DNA from: Agrostemma githago
Taxonomy: Eukaryota > Streptophyta > Magnoliopsida > Caryophyllales > Caryophyllaceae
DNA length: 64,000 nucleotides
NCBI GenBank assembly: GCA_958450325.1
Contig: OY288243.1
Coordinates: forward strand, 44,379,878 to 44,443,877
Direction of reading: 5' to 3'
This document shows, in pieces, positions 1-12,000 of this stretch. The translations under genes and the position numbers were made by a program. The notes under the pieces are model-generated. The model was not told the origin of the DNA, ran no database searches, and was given only the letters and a program-made list of their open reading frames with translations. Within the stretch, counting starts at the first letter, position 1. Every line of letters begins with the position of its first letter.

Positions 1-824
1 TCCTTCGTAAGAGTATGTCCTACTTAGGTGGGCCTTGCCTTAGTCTAATAAGGCGGACAGGGATAGGGAAGAACTCGTGATGTAAGATCGACAGAGTTTC
101 GACGCTAGAGAAACTTGACAACTTAAGACATGACCCGACACTGCTAAATATGGGAAGTCCTAAGAGGAGGGAGGTTTTGAAAATTGATTGATTTTTGAAA
201 AAGGACCGAGTGGACTCGGTGAATGGCCCAAATTTCCGAAAAAGAGGACGAAAAGTCATTGGGCCATGAGTTTTGAAAGTTCGAGTTTTGATTTGGGCAG
301 CATACCGGCTAGAAAATAGGCTATTTTGAGTAAAATCATAAGTCCTAAATTCGGTATGTCCCGGGTTTTGAAAATTGAATATCTTGAAAAGGAGGATGTA
401 ATTTTTGAAAAGTTGATATTTTTGAAAACGACTCGGAAACCAAGTAGCACGTAGTCACACAAGCATTATAACGACGCCATGTATGCTCTATACTAAGTCT
501 CGGTCGGTCTATGAGGGGTCTATACCAGTGTACATAGTCTAGACGTTGATCGGGACGGACTCTCTAAGTCGAATTGAGCTTAGAACATGCCACGAAACCC
601 ACTCGAATCGACTATGGACACCTTTTGACATATCCATGTTGGAGTACATCAATGGTATAGTGGGACGTCGGTCACCAGTACCGGCCCGGGAAAATATGGG
701 TTATGCATGAACCGTAAAACTAAAACGCGTATTGTACTTAGTCAAACGATTTCTATTCGAGTCTCACCCTGAGGATGCCGATGGTAAGTCACGCATCAGT
801 TAATCCCCAGCGGAGTCGCCAAAT
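1..824 (-). mobile_element. Leader (5' UTR) of a truncated Tat-type LTR retrotransposon
   Basis: This stretch is the region just inside the 5' LTR of a minus-strand Tat-type element whose gag-pol lies beyond the left edge. It aligns by eye, with many shared blocks, to the leader of the second Tat element at about 47280-48165; both contain the same run around a conserved GATGTAAGATCGAC (near 81 and 47430). It has no convincing coding content. Short minus-strand ORFs in it are not conserved as proteins between the two copies. Confidence 0.8.
804..821 (-). promoter_or_regulatory. Primer binding site, tRNA-Arg type
   Basis: On the minus strand this reads TGGCGACTCCGCTGGGGA, three bases inside the LTR end. 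It begins TGG, as expected for pairing with a tRNA 3' CCA end. The same site with one change occurs at 48145-48162. From memory, Ogre/Tat elements are primed by tRNA-Arg with this kind of site; the tRNA assignment is recalled, not computed. Confidence 0.75.
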
Positions 825-3472
825 TGTGGACATGACATAGGTCCACCCCGACGCGGCCACGCGCGGGTTTGGGGGAGGCGAATGAATCTCCATATGAAAA
901 CAGATCGAATGGAAATTTAAATCGAAGTGGAGTCGCCACCGAATTTTGTGGTTATTCGAATCCACTCGAGCCCACTCTATGTCGTAGTGGTCCGTATACA
1001 AAATACGGCCCATTTCCGATGTCAGAGTTTATTGGGCTCGTCCCTTTGCATTTGATACCAATACCGACATTATCGGATATTGTGTATTGAATGACTCTCG
1101 TGCGCCAACGGTTTCGGGCATTCGGAAACCGAGGTTCTGAGTAAGGGGTGAGGGTACGTGTTGGGAAGCCCACAAAGGACACCCAACCCCGCCCGCACAT
1201 TAGCGGACTCTACTAAGAATTCGAATGACTTACAATACGCGCGCTAGTTAAACGGGAAAATGCTTATGCAAACATTGTTTTCCTAGGCATGTGAATTGAA
1301 TTGAAAGGGTTTCTAATCGATTTAATGCAATTAATTCTACGTCAAAGTGGAATTTAGCATGCGGGTTCATTTAGTAAAATAAACGAACAAAAATTAAATT
1401 GACAAAAGAAACAACAAACGCGTTAGTAACGATGTAATGACATAACGAATGATAACGGTTTGTGCAAATATCGAATGAGATGAGAAGATGCAAATATGAC
1501 GATGCATAGTTTGAAAAGATAGTATACACGTGATTAATTAGACACGTGTTGACCTAAATCATAAAATACTATCGAATTTGAAAAGAAGGATGTACGACTC
1601 GTGTTTTGGTCGTTATGAGGTCACTCGATCGAGTGGTCGATAGACTCGATCGAGTAGACCCTGAAAAGAGGTTCCTGTTTCGCGTTTTAGACCATACTCG
1701 GCCGAGTTATTGACCAACTCGGTCGAGTACATAGCCACTCGACCGAGTCACTGTGAGACTCGATCGAGTGGGGGTCGTGAAAAACATTCTGATTCGGCTT
1801 TGGGGTGCCACTCGACCGAGTGGGCTAGGCAGTCGGTCGAGTGCCCCCTGTACGAATTGTAATTCATTTGCAAATTGAATTGCTTTTAGTTTTTGATAAT
1901 TCGACAATTTTACCGATTCGGACATAAATATTGCACAATTCATGTTCGACTTGACCTTTGTATAAATCGCGAATTTTGTTGAACCGAATATAAATATTGT
2001 TGAATTTATACTCGATGCTAATTCTAAATACTCGTTAAATCCCATATTCGATTATTTGAATTGATATGGAATATTAGAGTGAAATAGAAAAAAAAAAGAT
2101 AAATTGATTTTAGTCGTTTTAAATTAATTATCGTGATATGAACAAATCGCGTTAATTAATTCATATGACTTGATTGTTAGACTCGATATCCAATTATGGA
2201 ATTGGTATCGAATCTAAAATCGACGCTTTACTTGAATAAAAAAAGAACTTGATTCCCTCGACTTCACCGACATCGAAGTAAATCCCTAGGGATCGTGATG
2301 TCGGATCCGTGTCAACGGGTTTCGACCCTTATTGAAGTACGATGTTTGTTCTTTGAAAATCGATGTTATTACGTAACTTGAATAACAATAATGCTACAAA
2401 CGATATGAAAATTATTGTTGAAGTTAACTTATCTCAATAATCAAGTAATCGGGATATCGGAACAAGCGACCGGCAACGCTGTGTGCAGTACACTTGTATA
2501 TTCGGATTTCCTTATTCCGATATCACTCATACTCGATACAAATTGATAAGTATTTTAATGTTTTGATATTAGTACTATCGATATTAATGATGCGATGATA
2601 AAACGAAATAAAAAAAATGACCCGTATAATGGCATGACGCGAGAAGGAGGAAGAGAAGAGGAGAAACAGGGTTTTGACACCCTCAACCTACATGTTCTTG
2701 TCTCGGATTAGAACTCGTAATCGTGACTTTAACACTAGAGTCTTCGAGGTAGATGAAGGTTAAGTTATGGTGGCTCTTGTTGTTGATTCCTAAACTAGGT
2801 CTAGGGTTTTTGCTAGTGTATTGCTTAAGGTTTGCTTAGGGTATATTAGGGTGTATTAGGGTTGGAAAGAAGTTGAATTAGGTTTGAATTTTTTTGGTCT
2901 CAAGATGTGAAAAAGGGTGTCTTGAAGTGTGTGCAAAGGGTTGCTTATATAGGAAAAGTTAGGGCACCGGTTTAGGGTTACTCAACCGAGTAGCCAGCTG
3001 ACTCGGTCCAGTGGCCTAGTGCGTCAGCCACCGGGTTTGAATAAAGGCCCACTCGATCGAGTGGGTGGGTCACTCGATCGAGTGGCCCAACTGGGTTGCG
3101 CGGGTCCATTATTTTGAACCGTGATCATGGATTTTTGATGGGTTTGTGTTTGAATTGGACTTTTAATGTTTGAGGGTTTGTTTTGTATGTCTCGGAAACG
3201 ACTTTGACCAGGATTGACCCAATCGCGACAAGTCGGTTTTAATTCCGGTGTCGGTTTTGACCCAAATTAGCTTTATTTGATTGGAAACGGCCCGCTGAGC
3301 CTGGATTTGAGGTTGATTTTGTGAGATTTGTACTCTGTAAGTGTGTTAGCCATCGATTAATGGATTTGAGCCTGTATCCGAGTGCACAGAAGCATGTTAG
3401 CGTTCGATCATCATCGGGTGTTTTTTGGGAAACTACCATAGACACCTGGCAGTCAAAATGCGGGTGTCTACA
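825..3472 (-). repeat. 5' LTR of the left Tat-type element (2648 bp)
   Basis: The LTR runs from TGTGGACATG to GGTGTCTACA on the plus strand and so has TG...CA ends. Its inner edge adjoins the primer binding site at 804-821, which fixes it as the 5' LTR of a minus-strand element. Close relatives are at 4909-7768 (inverted), 16347-19384, 35057-38250, 48166-50149 and 52941-55609. It carries two clusters of ACTCGRYCGAGT palindromes (about 1623-1842 and 2985-3085). The outside flank (right) starts ATATC; the matching duplication would be off-window. Its right edge abuts an RPN1 intron. Confidence 0.9.
1623..1842. promoter_or_regulatory. Phased palindrome cluster ACTCGRYCGAGT in Tat LTR
   Basis: Eight 12-bp palindromes or close variants start at 1623, 1644, 1696, 1717, 1737, 1758, 1810 and 1831. 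Within pairs and runs the start-to-start spacing is 21, 21, 20, 21 and 21 bp, about two helical turns. The central four bases vary (GATC, GGCC, GGTC, GACC) but keep dyad symmetry or near symmetry. Function is unknown. Confidence 0.7.
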
Positions 3473-4080
3473 ATATCCTATCGACAATTCAAAATTGAAG
3501 AACAGAGAACGGAGAAATTTTCACCTGAGCAAGAATTCAACCTTCAACGTTGAAACTTCATCATATCCTATCAGGAATTGCAGCAGCCATAACAGTAAGA
3601 GGATTATAATTACCACACTTAGGAAATCTAATTAAAACAGCAAATAAGAACAAAAGAATCAAAGGAAACATTAATTTCTTTCGCCACAATATGGATCATC
3701 TATGCCGATCTGCAATGCCTCATCAACAAATAAGATGGGGTGATAAAAAAAATCACTGAAAAATGGAGAAAATGGAAGAAATTGAAACCTAGAAATAGTC
3801 GAAAACAGTAACAAAGAAGCCTCAATCTCGAAAAGATCAGGGGTCGGGTAACACGGATCATTATACGAAATCAAAAATAGTTGAGAACCAACCAAATATA
3901 AAGATTCAATCTTTTATCACAAATCTACTGAAACCTGACACCAAATACATTAAGCACAGATTTCAAGCCAGGAAATTACAATAAGCAAAAAAAAGGAAGC
4001 AAGAACCACCATCAACGATCGATGAGCAATATCCTCCTCTAACCAACCCAATTATTATCTCAGAACCCAAAATCAATCAC
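3473..4080 (-). other. RPN1 intron 2 sequence, cut by the Tat LTR
   Basis: This stretch follows the exon 2 donor (GT at 4079-4080, minus strand) and shows no coding match to later RPN1 exons before it meets the LTR end at 3472. It is AT-rich and T-rich on the gene strand, as plant introns are. Either the retroelement sits inside a long RPN1 intron with later exons to the left of the window, or only the gene's 5' end was left here. Confidence 0.55.
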
Positions 4081-4324
4081 CTCGTACTCTCGAGAGCAGT
4101 ACGCTGGAATCCAGGATCCGAATCCTGAGCTCTTTCCACATACAATTCCAACTGCTGCTTCAAGGCCAAATCCTCTTCCGACTACACAATAAAAACCCCC
4201 CAAAACATCACACATCACACTCCCAGTCACCAGAAACCCCCAAATCAATCGTACAATATAAACCAAATCAAAACAATTAGGGTTAGAGAGAAGAATTTAC
4301 GAGATCTTCATCTTTGTTGGTCAT
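4081..4324 (-). CDS. RPN1: 26S proteasome regulatory subunit RPN1 (PSMD2), first two coding exons
   Basis: RPN1 is the largest non-ATPase subunit of the proteasome base and a docking site for ubiquitin receptors and the deubiquitinase Ubp6. Two minus-strand exons are visible. Exon 1 (4301-4324) reads MTNKDEDL and ends at a GTAAAT donor. Exon 2 (4081-4181) follows a TGTAG acceptor and reads SEEDLALKQQLELYVERAQD and on to LEST, ending at a GT donor. Joined, they give the DEDLSEEDLALKQ..LELYVERVQD signature near the N terminus of plant RPN1 as I recall it. The usual ...ALESM reads ...ALEST here, an ATG to ACG change. Plant RPN1 proteins are about 890 residues; the rest is not in the window. The ATG at 4324 gives a shorter N terminus than usual, so an upstream start may have been lost or lie in another exon. 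Confidence 0.75.
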
Positions 4325-4640
4325 ATCCGTAAAACTGCTTACCCAGACGGTGTGTCAACGATAGTACTGGGTAGACAGATGAATCGACGAAGCGAGGAGA
4401 CGAAGGGAAAGGAGAAAGGCAGATCCAGAGAGGAAAAAAGAAAGGTAGAGCGGAAGAGATGAAGCGAGGAAATGAAAGGAAAGGAGAAAGGCAGATCTAG
4501 AGAGGAAACAAGAAAGGTAGAGCGGAAGAACGGAAGAGATGGAATGGGAGGCAGAGGAAACAGAGCGAAGAAAACAGCGCACATACTGTTCCTATGGAAC
4601 TTACTGTTCCTAAGGAGAAGCAATATTCATAAGAAGGCAT
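4325..4640 (-). promoter_or_regulatory. Putative 5' UTR/promoter of RPN1 with a pyrimidine-rich tandem repeat
   Basis: Upstream of the RPN1 start the gene strand is strongly CT-rich, typical of plant 5' leaders. About 4405-4545 contains a roughly 72-bp unit repeated twice (the first copy starts near 4411, the second near 4483), differing by a few bases. Long minus-strand ORFs through here are products of the biased composition. Confidence 0.4.
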
Positions 4641-4903
4641 ACTATTCATAAGGCAATATTTTGGTCAAAATTCTCCTTTTAAGATGTAAAGAAACTACGC
4701 CTTTATTAATCTCGCTTTTCTATGAACAAAAATATGACTTGCTATTACATGTAATAGTGACTTGTTGTAACTTTCGAGGGTTATAATGAGTTCGTTGCGG
4801 TCGTGAACGCCAAAACAACAATAAAACTTTTTTTTCATGGCCTCTATAAGACTAATTAAAAATAAAAATGAAAGATGAATTTTGCGAAGCTTTAATTTTT
4901 TTT
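4641..4903. other. Spacer between RPN1 5' region and an inverted solo LTR
   Basis: AT-rich sequence with no ORF, RNA gene or recognised repeat. It ends at the GTTAT target duplication (4904-4908) of the next LTR. Confidence 0.5.
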
Positions 4904-4908
4904 GTTAT

Positions 4909-7768
4909 TCTAGACACCTGCATTTTGCCTGCTCGTGTCTGTAGCAGTCTCCAACAAAACACCCGATGATGATCAGACGTTAACAGGCATTAATACGCTC
5001 AAATACGGACTCGCAATCAATAGTATCCGACGTTGGCACTTAACGGAGAACAAATCTCTCAAAACCAACCTCAAAATCAGACTCAGTGGGTCGTTTCTAA
5101 TAAAATAAAGCTAATTTGAGTCAAAACCGTCACTAGAGCAAAACCATCTTTTGAGACCGAGTCAAAACCCGGTCAAATTTGAAACCCGAGAACGAAACAA
5201 GCCTTAATTGCGTCCCCATACATAATCAATTTCAAAGTCAAACAAAATCAAAATATTCCTTATTTTGTTCCCTCGCCTAACGGCACTCGATCGAGTCCAG
5301 CCAGGTTCACTCGATCGAGTGACCCTAAACCGGGGCAAGCTCTATAAATACCCCCTATACAGAAGATCTTTTTTTTTTCCACCCTTTTTAGTACCCTCTT
5401 GGTTCATTTCTATACACATTCCAAGGGACTAATTCCCACATTCAAAATCGAGTTAAACATCGTCAATCTCGAGAACTACTCCCTTCATCCGACAAGGGTG
5501 CGGTAGTCCCACACGCAAAAAAACACCTTAATTCATCCAACATACTCGAACCGCTCCCGTGCCTACGACGACACTTACGAGCCTCTATTCCGAGACTATT
5601 AACATATAGGTTGAGGGTGTCAAAACCCCATTTTTTAGTCTCTAATTCATGTTTATGTATTTGTATACTAAATATACTAACATCACTAACATTTTATTTG
5701 TCGTTACTAACATTTTATTTATCGTTACTAACACTTAATTTATGTTCTACTAACATTTACTTTATCGCATATAACATTTCGTTTATTGTTTTTAAGCTCT
5801 AACATTTATTTATCGCTTTTTTCATTTCGCTATACTAAATACTGCGTATATTATCATATTACAAATATATTTTCAAAATCGATTCAAGCAAACGTCCGAT
5901 GACGCTAAATCGAGCGTCGTAGGCTTTAAAAGCCAAACTACGACGTCGAAACGCAAAGGACCTAATGTTTGTGACGACAATCCGAATTTTTTGATCGAAT
6001 ACATTCGATAATTAAAGCCGTCTAAAGTCCGTATAATCCCCGAATAGGCCGCATTGGAGGTGGCGTCCCATTATCGAGGCACGCCACCCCAAGCGCCTAA
6101 GGGCCAGGGCACCTTATGGCGTGCGCATGACCCGTCGGATTATAACGTGATCGCGGTTTTTCTTTATCGAGCGTATTCTATGTCATTTTCAAAATGTCGC
6201 TCTAAGACCCGATATCAATTTTGTAATCGAATGTCGTGCATAAAGAGCTATCGATAATCGAATTAGCATGAAACCCAATGACGTCAAACCCATCGTCGTA
6301 AGGTCCGTAAGACCCGACAACGACATCGTGACGTGGAGGGGTTTGATATTCATGTTTAGTTCGATCATTCTCGATTATTCCATAAACGTCGCTCTAAAAA
6401 GCTCGATACTGATTTCGTAATCGAGTGTTGTGCATAAAAGAGCTATCGAGAATCGTACTAATACAAAACCTAGTGACGCCAAACCGATTGTCGTATGGTT
6501 TATAAGACCCGAAAACGACGACGTGACACGAAAGGGCCCGATATTTGTATTAGCTCGATCATTACTTGATTCAAATCATAAGCTCGTAAATTGGGTTGTT
6601 TTGGAACAACATGTCACCCGAAACAGGGGACACTCGATCGAGTGACCCCTTACAAACCTCCAACGAGGGCCTAAAGATGATATAAAGTTTCGTCGAGTTA
6701 TATTTAAGACACTAAGTCGATATGTGCCAAATCAATCACGTATTCGTCTTCCAAAACACACACATTATATCATTTCTAATTTATCATCGTCCCGTTTCTT
6801 CAAGACTTTGAGTGATGTCTCTTGTGATTAATCCTACATCGATGACTCTTTAGTCGTATCCGATATGCAATTAGTCAAGGCAATCCTACTTCACTAGGAT
6901 AAGTCAGGACAAGACCCCGAGGCCTCAAGATCGAGCTAGCCTCACGCTCCGGTCCCGTGCGCTAACGCGTACTAAAGCCTTTGTCCTCCGATCAATACAC
7001 AACATAATGTGTAAGTGATCGGAGTTCGTCCAATCATTCGATTTACGGTTCTAACTTACGTTTCTATTTATAGGTCCGTTTATGGTTTGCATTTGCCGTT
7101 GCTAATCCGTTTATTATTATCGCAATTTGTTCAAGTATTGTGAATTCTGGGTTGTATTTCGCCCGTGTAATTTGTAATTTACTTTCATGTTGTTTATTTC
7201 CGTTGCGTGGCATTTATCGCTTTCTAAATGAACCCACATGCTAAAACAACTTCGACATATTTAAGATGCATTAACGACGTAGCTAAACACGTATTTCACA
7301 TGCGTCGCTTATAACAATATTTACATATCATTTCATCATCTTAATAACGTGCGTACACAAACACCGATCGATATCTTAGTAGAGGCCGCTAAGTGCGGGC
7401 GTAGTTGGGTGTCCTTCGTGGGCTTCTCAACACGTACCTGCACCCCTTACTCAGAACCTTCGGTTTTCGGATGCCCGAAACCATTGGCGAACGAGAGTCA
7501 TTCGATATACGATATTCGATAATTCAACATCGATATCGTTATGCAAAGGGACGAACCCCCATAAGCTCTAGCACTAAAGCGGGCCGTGCTTTGTGCCCGA
7601 TATGCCTAAGTATAAAGTGGGTTCGAACGTGTCCAAACTCCCACAAATTTCGGTGGCAACTCCAACTTCAATTTAAATTTTGACCCGAGAACAATTTTAC
7701 CACGAGATTCATTCGGCTACCCAAACCCGCGCATGGCCGCATCGGGGTGGACGTATGTCATGTCAACA
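4909..7768 (+). mobile_element. Solo Tat LTR, inverted relative to the others (2860 bp)
   Basis: This is the reverse complement of the LTR type at 825-3472. It opens with TCTAGACACCTG (terminal TG mutated to TC) and closes with CATGTCAACA. It is flanked by a perfect 5-bp duplication GTTAT (4904-4908 and 7769-7773), and no internal retrotransposon sequence is present, so it is a solo LTR formed by LTR-LTR recombination. Palindromes ACTCGATCGAGT occur near 5287 and 5311 and near 6631. Small ORFs inside (for example 5611-5802, 6054-6257, 6430-6645) are not conserved in the sister LTRs. Confidence 0.88.
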
Positions 7769-7830
7769 GTTATTAATGGCCGAAAAGCGAAATTGAAGAC
7801 GAAATGTAAAGAAGAGTAAGAGGAAGAATT

Positions 7831-7847
7831 GAATAAGGGAGGTTCAA
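7831..7847. repeat. LINE target-site duplication, left copy
   Basis: GAATAAGGGAGGTTCAA, repeated exactly at 12533-12549 right after the LINE's A-rich tail. Confidence 0.92.
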
Positions 7848-7891
7848 TACCCTAATGAGAGGCGATTAGAGGGCGATTTGAGGCGGAGATC

Positions 7892-9079
7892 ATGGCAAGG
7901 AATTCTGCTAAGAAGACTATGAAAAAGACCCATGATTCTGCAATCAAGGATCGTTCTGGCACTAGAAACTCAGGGAATACGAAGAATCAAAAAGCCCCGA
8001 ATGTGGATGAGGCAGTACGTACTCTCTTCATGCATGAAATCAATGATATACCTGGTCTAAACCTAGATGATGACAGTGAGACGCTTTTAAACTCGGATGA
8101 TGAAGACGTAAATGGATTATGGATTACACAAAGGGGGCATAAGAAGAATTTCTCGAGCAGCAAGATCAATGATGGAAAGACGCTAGAGGAGCCTATGCTA
8201 CAGTTTTATGATGATGATACTAAAGAGGAAGAGGATTTTTGGTCCTCAGCGGTTTTCTGCTACATACTAGGAGCTAATCCGCCATGGGAGGTGATTAAAG
8301 GCTATGTGTAGAGGGTCTGGGGAAAACACGGTATTGATAAGGTTTCCTTTTTGCCTAATGTAATTTTCCTGATCCGTTTTAAAGAGATGAAGGCTAAGGA
8401 TTTGGTGATTCAGGCAGGCTATCATATGTTCGATAACAAACCACTTATAGTAAAACCTTGGTCACCTGAGATAGACTTGTTGAAGGAGGACGTTAAGAAA
8501 GTACCTTCTTGGGTACGGTTCTATGACCCATCTCTGAAATACTGGGGGACGTGTTTGCCTCAGATTGTTGGATTAGCAGGTAAATTCTTAAGAACTGACC
8601 CCCTTACTGAGGATAAAACACGTCTTGGGTACGCTATGGCTCTTTTGGAATTAACAGTAGGGTAGGACTTTCCTGAACATGTTAAATTCAAGAATGCTAA
8701 AGGTGATATTATCACAGTTAAGGTGGAATTTGAATGAAAACCTGTTATCTGCTCAAAGTGCAAAGACATGGGACATATTGCGTCTAGTTGCAGAAGGGTA
8801 GAGCAGAAAGATAGGCCGGTGCAGAAGAAAGTTTGGGTACAGAAGATAGTCCCCAAAGCTGGTTCCACGGTGAACAGGACTGTGACTCATAGAATTGATA
8901 TGAATGTGAATGGTAAGAGAGGCACTTATGCTGCTGCTGCTGTAGTGCAACCCAGCATGCCCAGCGGAGATATAGTGTCGGAGACCATAATTGAGACTGA
9001 TGTTGATGTGGCTAATGTGGCTAATAATGGTGACCCAACATTAAAAGATCCAAATGATAATCGGATTCTGGAATGTTAG
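7892..9079 (+). pseudogene. LINE ORF1, Gag-like RNA-binding protein with zinc knuckle, three in-frame stops
   Basis: One reading frame runs from the ATG at 7892 to the stop at 9079 but is broken by stops at about 8309, 8663 and 8735. The first part is acidic and serine-rich. The middle (about 8120-8740) has the look of the DUF4283 region found in plant L1 ORF1 proteins. A CX2CX4HX4C knuckle (CSKCKDMGHIASSC) lies near 8755-8796, followed by a basic stretch. In active L1s this protein binds the element RNA in the ribonucleoprotein particle. It overlaps the start of ORF2 (9054) by 26 bases. Confidence 0.8.
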
Positions 9080-12000
9080 GGGTCTCAACAATGTAAATAA
9101 ACAGAGGGAAGTTAGATGTTTCCTACAGAATAAAGGTATAGGTCTTTTTGGTTTAGTGGAGACGAAAATTAAACAGAATAATGGTACTAGTATAGTGAAT
9201 AAAATGTTAGAGGGGTGGTGTGTCACTACTAATGGTCATCTTCATCCTGAAGGTAGAGTATGGGTTATTTGGCAGCCATCTTTATTTGAGGTGTGTTTCT
9301 AGTGATTTACTATTCTCAGTTCATGCATTGTGATGTATTGAATAAAGTTACTGGAGACAAGTTTTTTTACACTGTCATTTATGCTTTTAATGATGGAGTT
9401 AATAGGAAGGAGCTTTGGGATAAGCTAGAAAGCATTGCTCCTCAGATAGCTGGTCCGTGGGCTTTGGGAGGTGACTTCAATACTGTCATTTCTCATGAAG
9501 AGAGATCGGGCGGTAGTACTAAGCAGGAGGATATGGACGATTTTGTTAATTGTCTGAATACCTGTGTAATGGTGGATATCAAAGCAACTGGAGCTTGGTT
9601 TACCTGGTCAAATAAGCGTGAGCCAAGTTCTAGGAAGTATAGCAAACTGGACAGTTTTGTGGTCATTGATGAATGGCTGAGAGCTCTCCCTTATTTAGAG
9701 GCGCGCTTCCTCCCTGAAGGAGTGTTTGTTCACACTCCTTGCATCGTTCAGAATACGGGATGGGAAGTAGTGAGGAAACCTAGTTTTAAGTATTGTAAAA
9801 TGTGGGGGAAGGCTACAAATTTCATACAGAATGTTAGAAGCACTTGGGATAAAAAATTTTAAGGTACTAGGATGTTCTCTGTTGTTAAGAGGCTTAAAGA
9901 GTTGAAGAAAAATCTGAAACAAATGAATCAGAATTCTTTTTCTGATGTGGAAAGAAGGGCAGCGCAAAAGGAGCACGAATTGCTTGTTGTTCAGGAAAAA
10001 CTCCACCTCTATCCGACATCTACCGTCTTAATTGAACAAGAGCGGATGCTGAACAATTAAATCAAGTTCTATGTGCAGGCTAGGGATAACTTCCTGATGC
10101 AGAAAGCGAGAGTACAGTGGCTGGAAGAAGGGGATGCTAATACCCATTTCTTTCATCAAGCTATTAAACAAAAGCTCATAAGGAACAAAGTGACACAAAT
10201 CAAGAATTTGGAGGGCTTGCTTTCCACTGATTGGAATGACATTCAAGAGGCCTTTTTATCCTATTATAAAAATTTATTGGGGGATCAAACTCCTGTGCAG
10301 GTCATAAGACCTGAGATAATGGCTACTGGTCCTGTATGTTCAGAGGCACATAGAAATCTGTTATTGCAGCCTGTCTCTATGGATAAAGTGAAGAATGTCA
10401 TTTTCTTGATTCCTGATGATAAAGCTCCAGGTCCTGATGGGTACTCAAGCAGTTTTTTTAAAGACCACTTGGTCTGTTATTGGGAAGGATATATTGGATG
10501 CTGTTATGGATTTTTCGCTACAGGAAAGCTACTTCGTCAGATCAATGCTACTAACGTGCTCCTTATTCCGAAATGTGATAGCCCTGAATCGGTAACTCAA
10601 TTCAGGCCTATTGTGTACTGTAACATGATCTACAAGGTGATCTCAAAATTCTATGTAACAAGCTTTCATGTGTTCTCCCTGATATTATTCATGACTCTCA
10701 GAGTGATTTTGTGCAAGGAAGATCTATTTTCGAGAATGTATTAATATGTCAAGATTTGGTTCATATGTACTCTCGAAAGCATGCTTCTCGGAGATAAAAG
10801 CTTATTCAACTAGACCTACAAAAGGCTTATGATACAGTAGAGTGGAAATTCTTGTAAAGGATGCTTATTGCATTAGAATTCCCGATTCAGATTATTAAGC
10901 TGATAATGCAATGCATTTCTACCCCGAGCTATACGTTGATTCTCAATGGGTGCTCTTTTGTTTATTTTCCTGGCAAGAGGGGACTTCGGTAGGGAGACCC
11001 GATTTCTCCTTTACTCTTTACCATCTGCATGGACTACTTGAGTAAAACGATTGCTTATGCTACTAATAGATGGCCTTTCTCCTATTATCCTAAATGCAAA
11101 CAGATTAAACTGACCCACCTAATGTTTGTGGATGACCTTCTCCTCTTTTGCAAAGGGGATGCTACCTCGACTATGCTTCTATTCAGAGCTTATTCTACTT
11201 TCTCCAAAACAACTAGGTTACGTATGAATAAGGCTAAATCGGAAGGATACTATAATGGGGTTTCTGATAACCTGAAATTAGACTTGTACAATGTGACAGG
11301 TATCAAGGAAGGGATGATGCCATTTAACTATCTGGGTGTGCCGATTCAGGCTGGAAAGATAAGTCGACAGCAATGCTTGATTATGTCGGATAAGATCCTT
11401 AAACGAATTAGAAGTTTAGGTGCAAAAAAGCTCTCTTATGCTGGAAGAGTCACCCTCATAACATCGGTACTCAATTCACTCCATAATTACTGGGCAACTA
11501 TGTTCATTATCCCAAAACATACTGTAAAGCGAATTGAGGCCATATGTAGGAACTTTCTTTGGGATAGATCGGGTGACTATAGGAAAGTTCCTCTCATTGC
11601 TTGGGATAAAGTCACTATGAGTAAGAAGGCTGGTGGATTGGGAATTAAGAAGGCGTCAACCTGGAATATTGCAGCGGTGGGTAAAATTGTTGATTGGATT
11701 TATATGCATCGTGATAGCCTTTGGTTGAAGTGGATAAATTCCGTGTATTTGAAGAACCATGAATGGCATACTTACCAGCCTCCAACGGACTGCCCTTGGA
11801 CCTGAAAAGCTATATGCCGTGTAAAAGAGAAGATCAAACATGGGTTCGACAATGGTACTTGGAAGCATAATCCTGCAGGTTACTCAATAAAAGAAGGATA
11901 TATTTGGCTTCATCCTGATGATCCCTCACGCCCATGGATAAATTGTCTGGAGTCAATGGAACGTCCCTAAACACTGCTACATTTGTTGGATTATTATGAA

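Noticed and set aside
1707..2045. 112-codon minus-strand ORF in the Tat LTR (also 53818-54048)
   Set aside because: The frame is not kept across the six LTR copies; the peptide resemblance follows from DNA repeats, including the palindromes.
1623..3085. CRISPR-like array because of short palindromic repeats
   Set aside because: Repeats are 12 bp with variable centres, spacers are 8-12 bp and not unique, and the setting is a plant LTR.
4339..4623. 94- and 75-codon minus-strand ORFs upstream of RPN1
   Set aside because: Low-complexity Phe/Leu/Ser peptides from the CT-rich tandem repeat; two overlapping frames are equally open.
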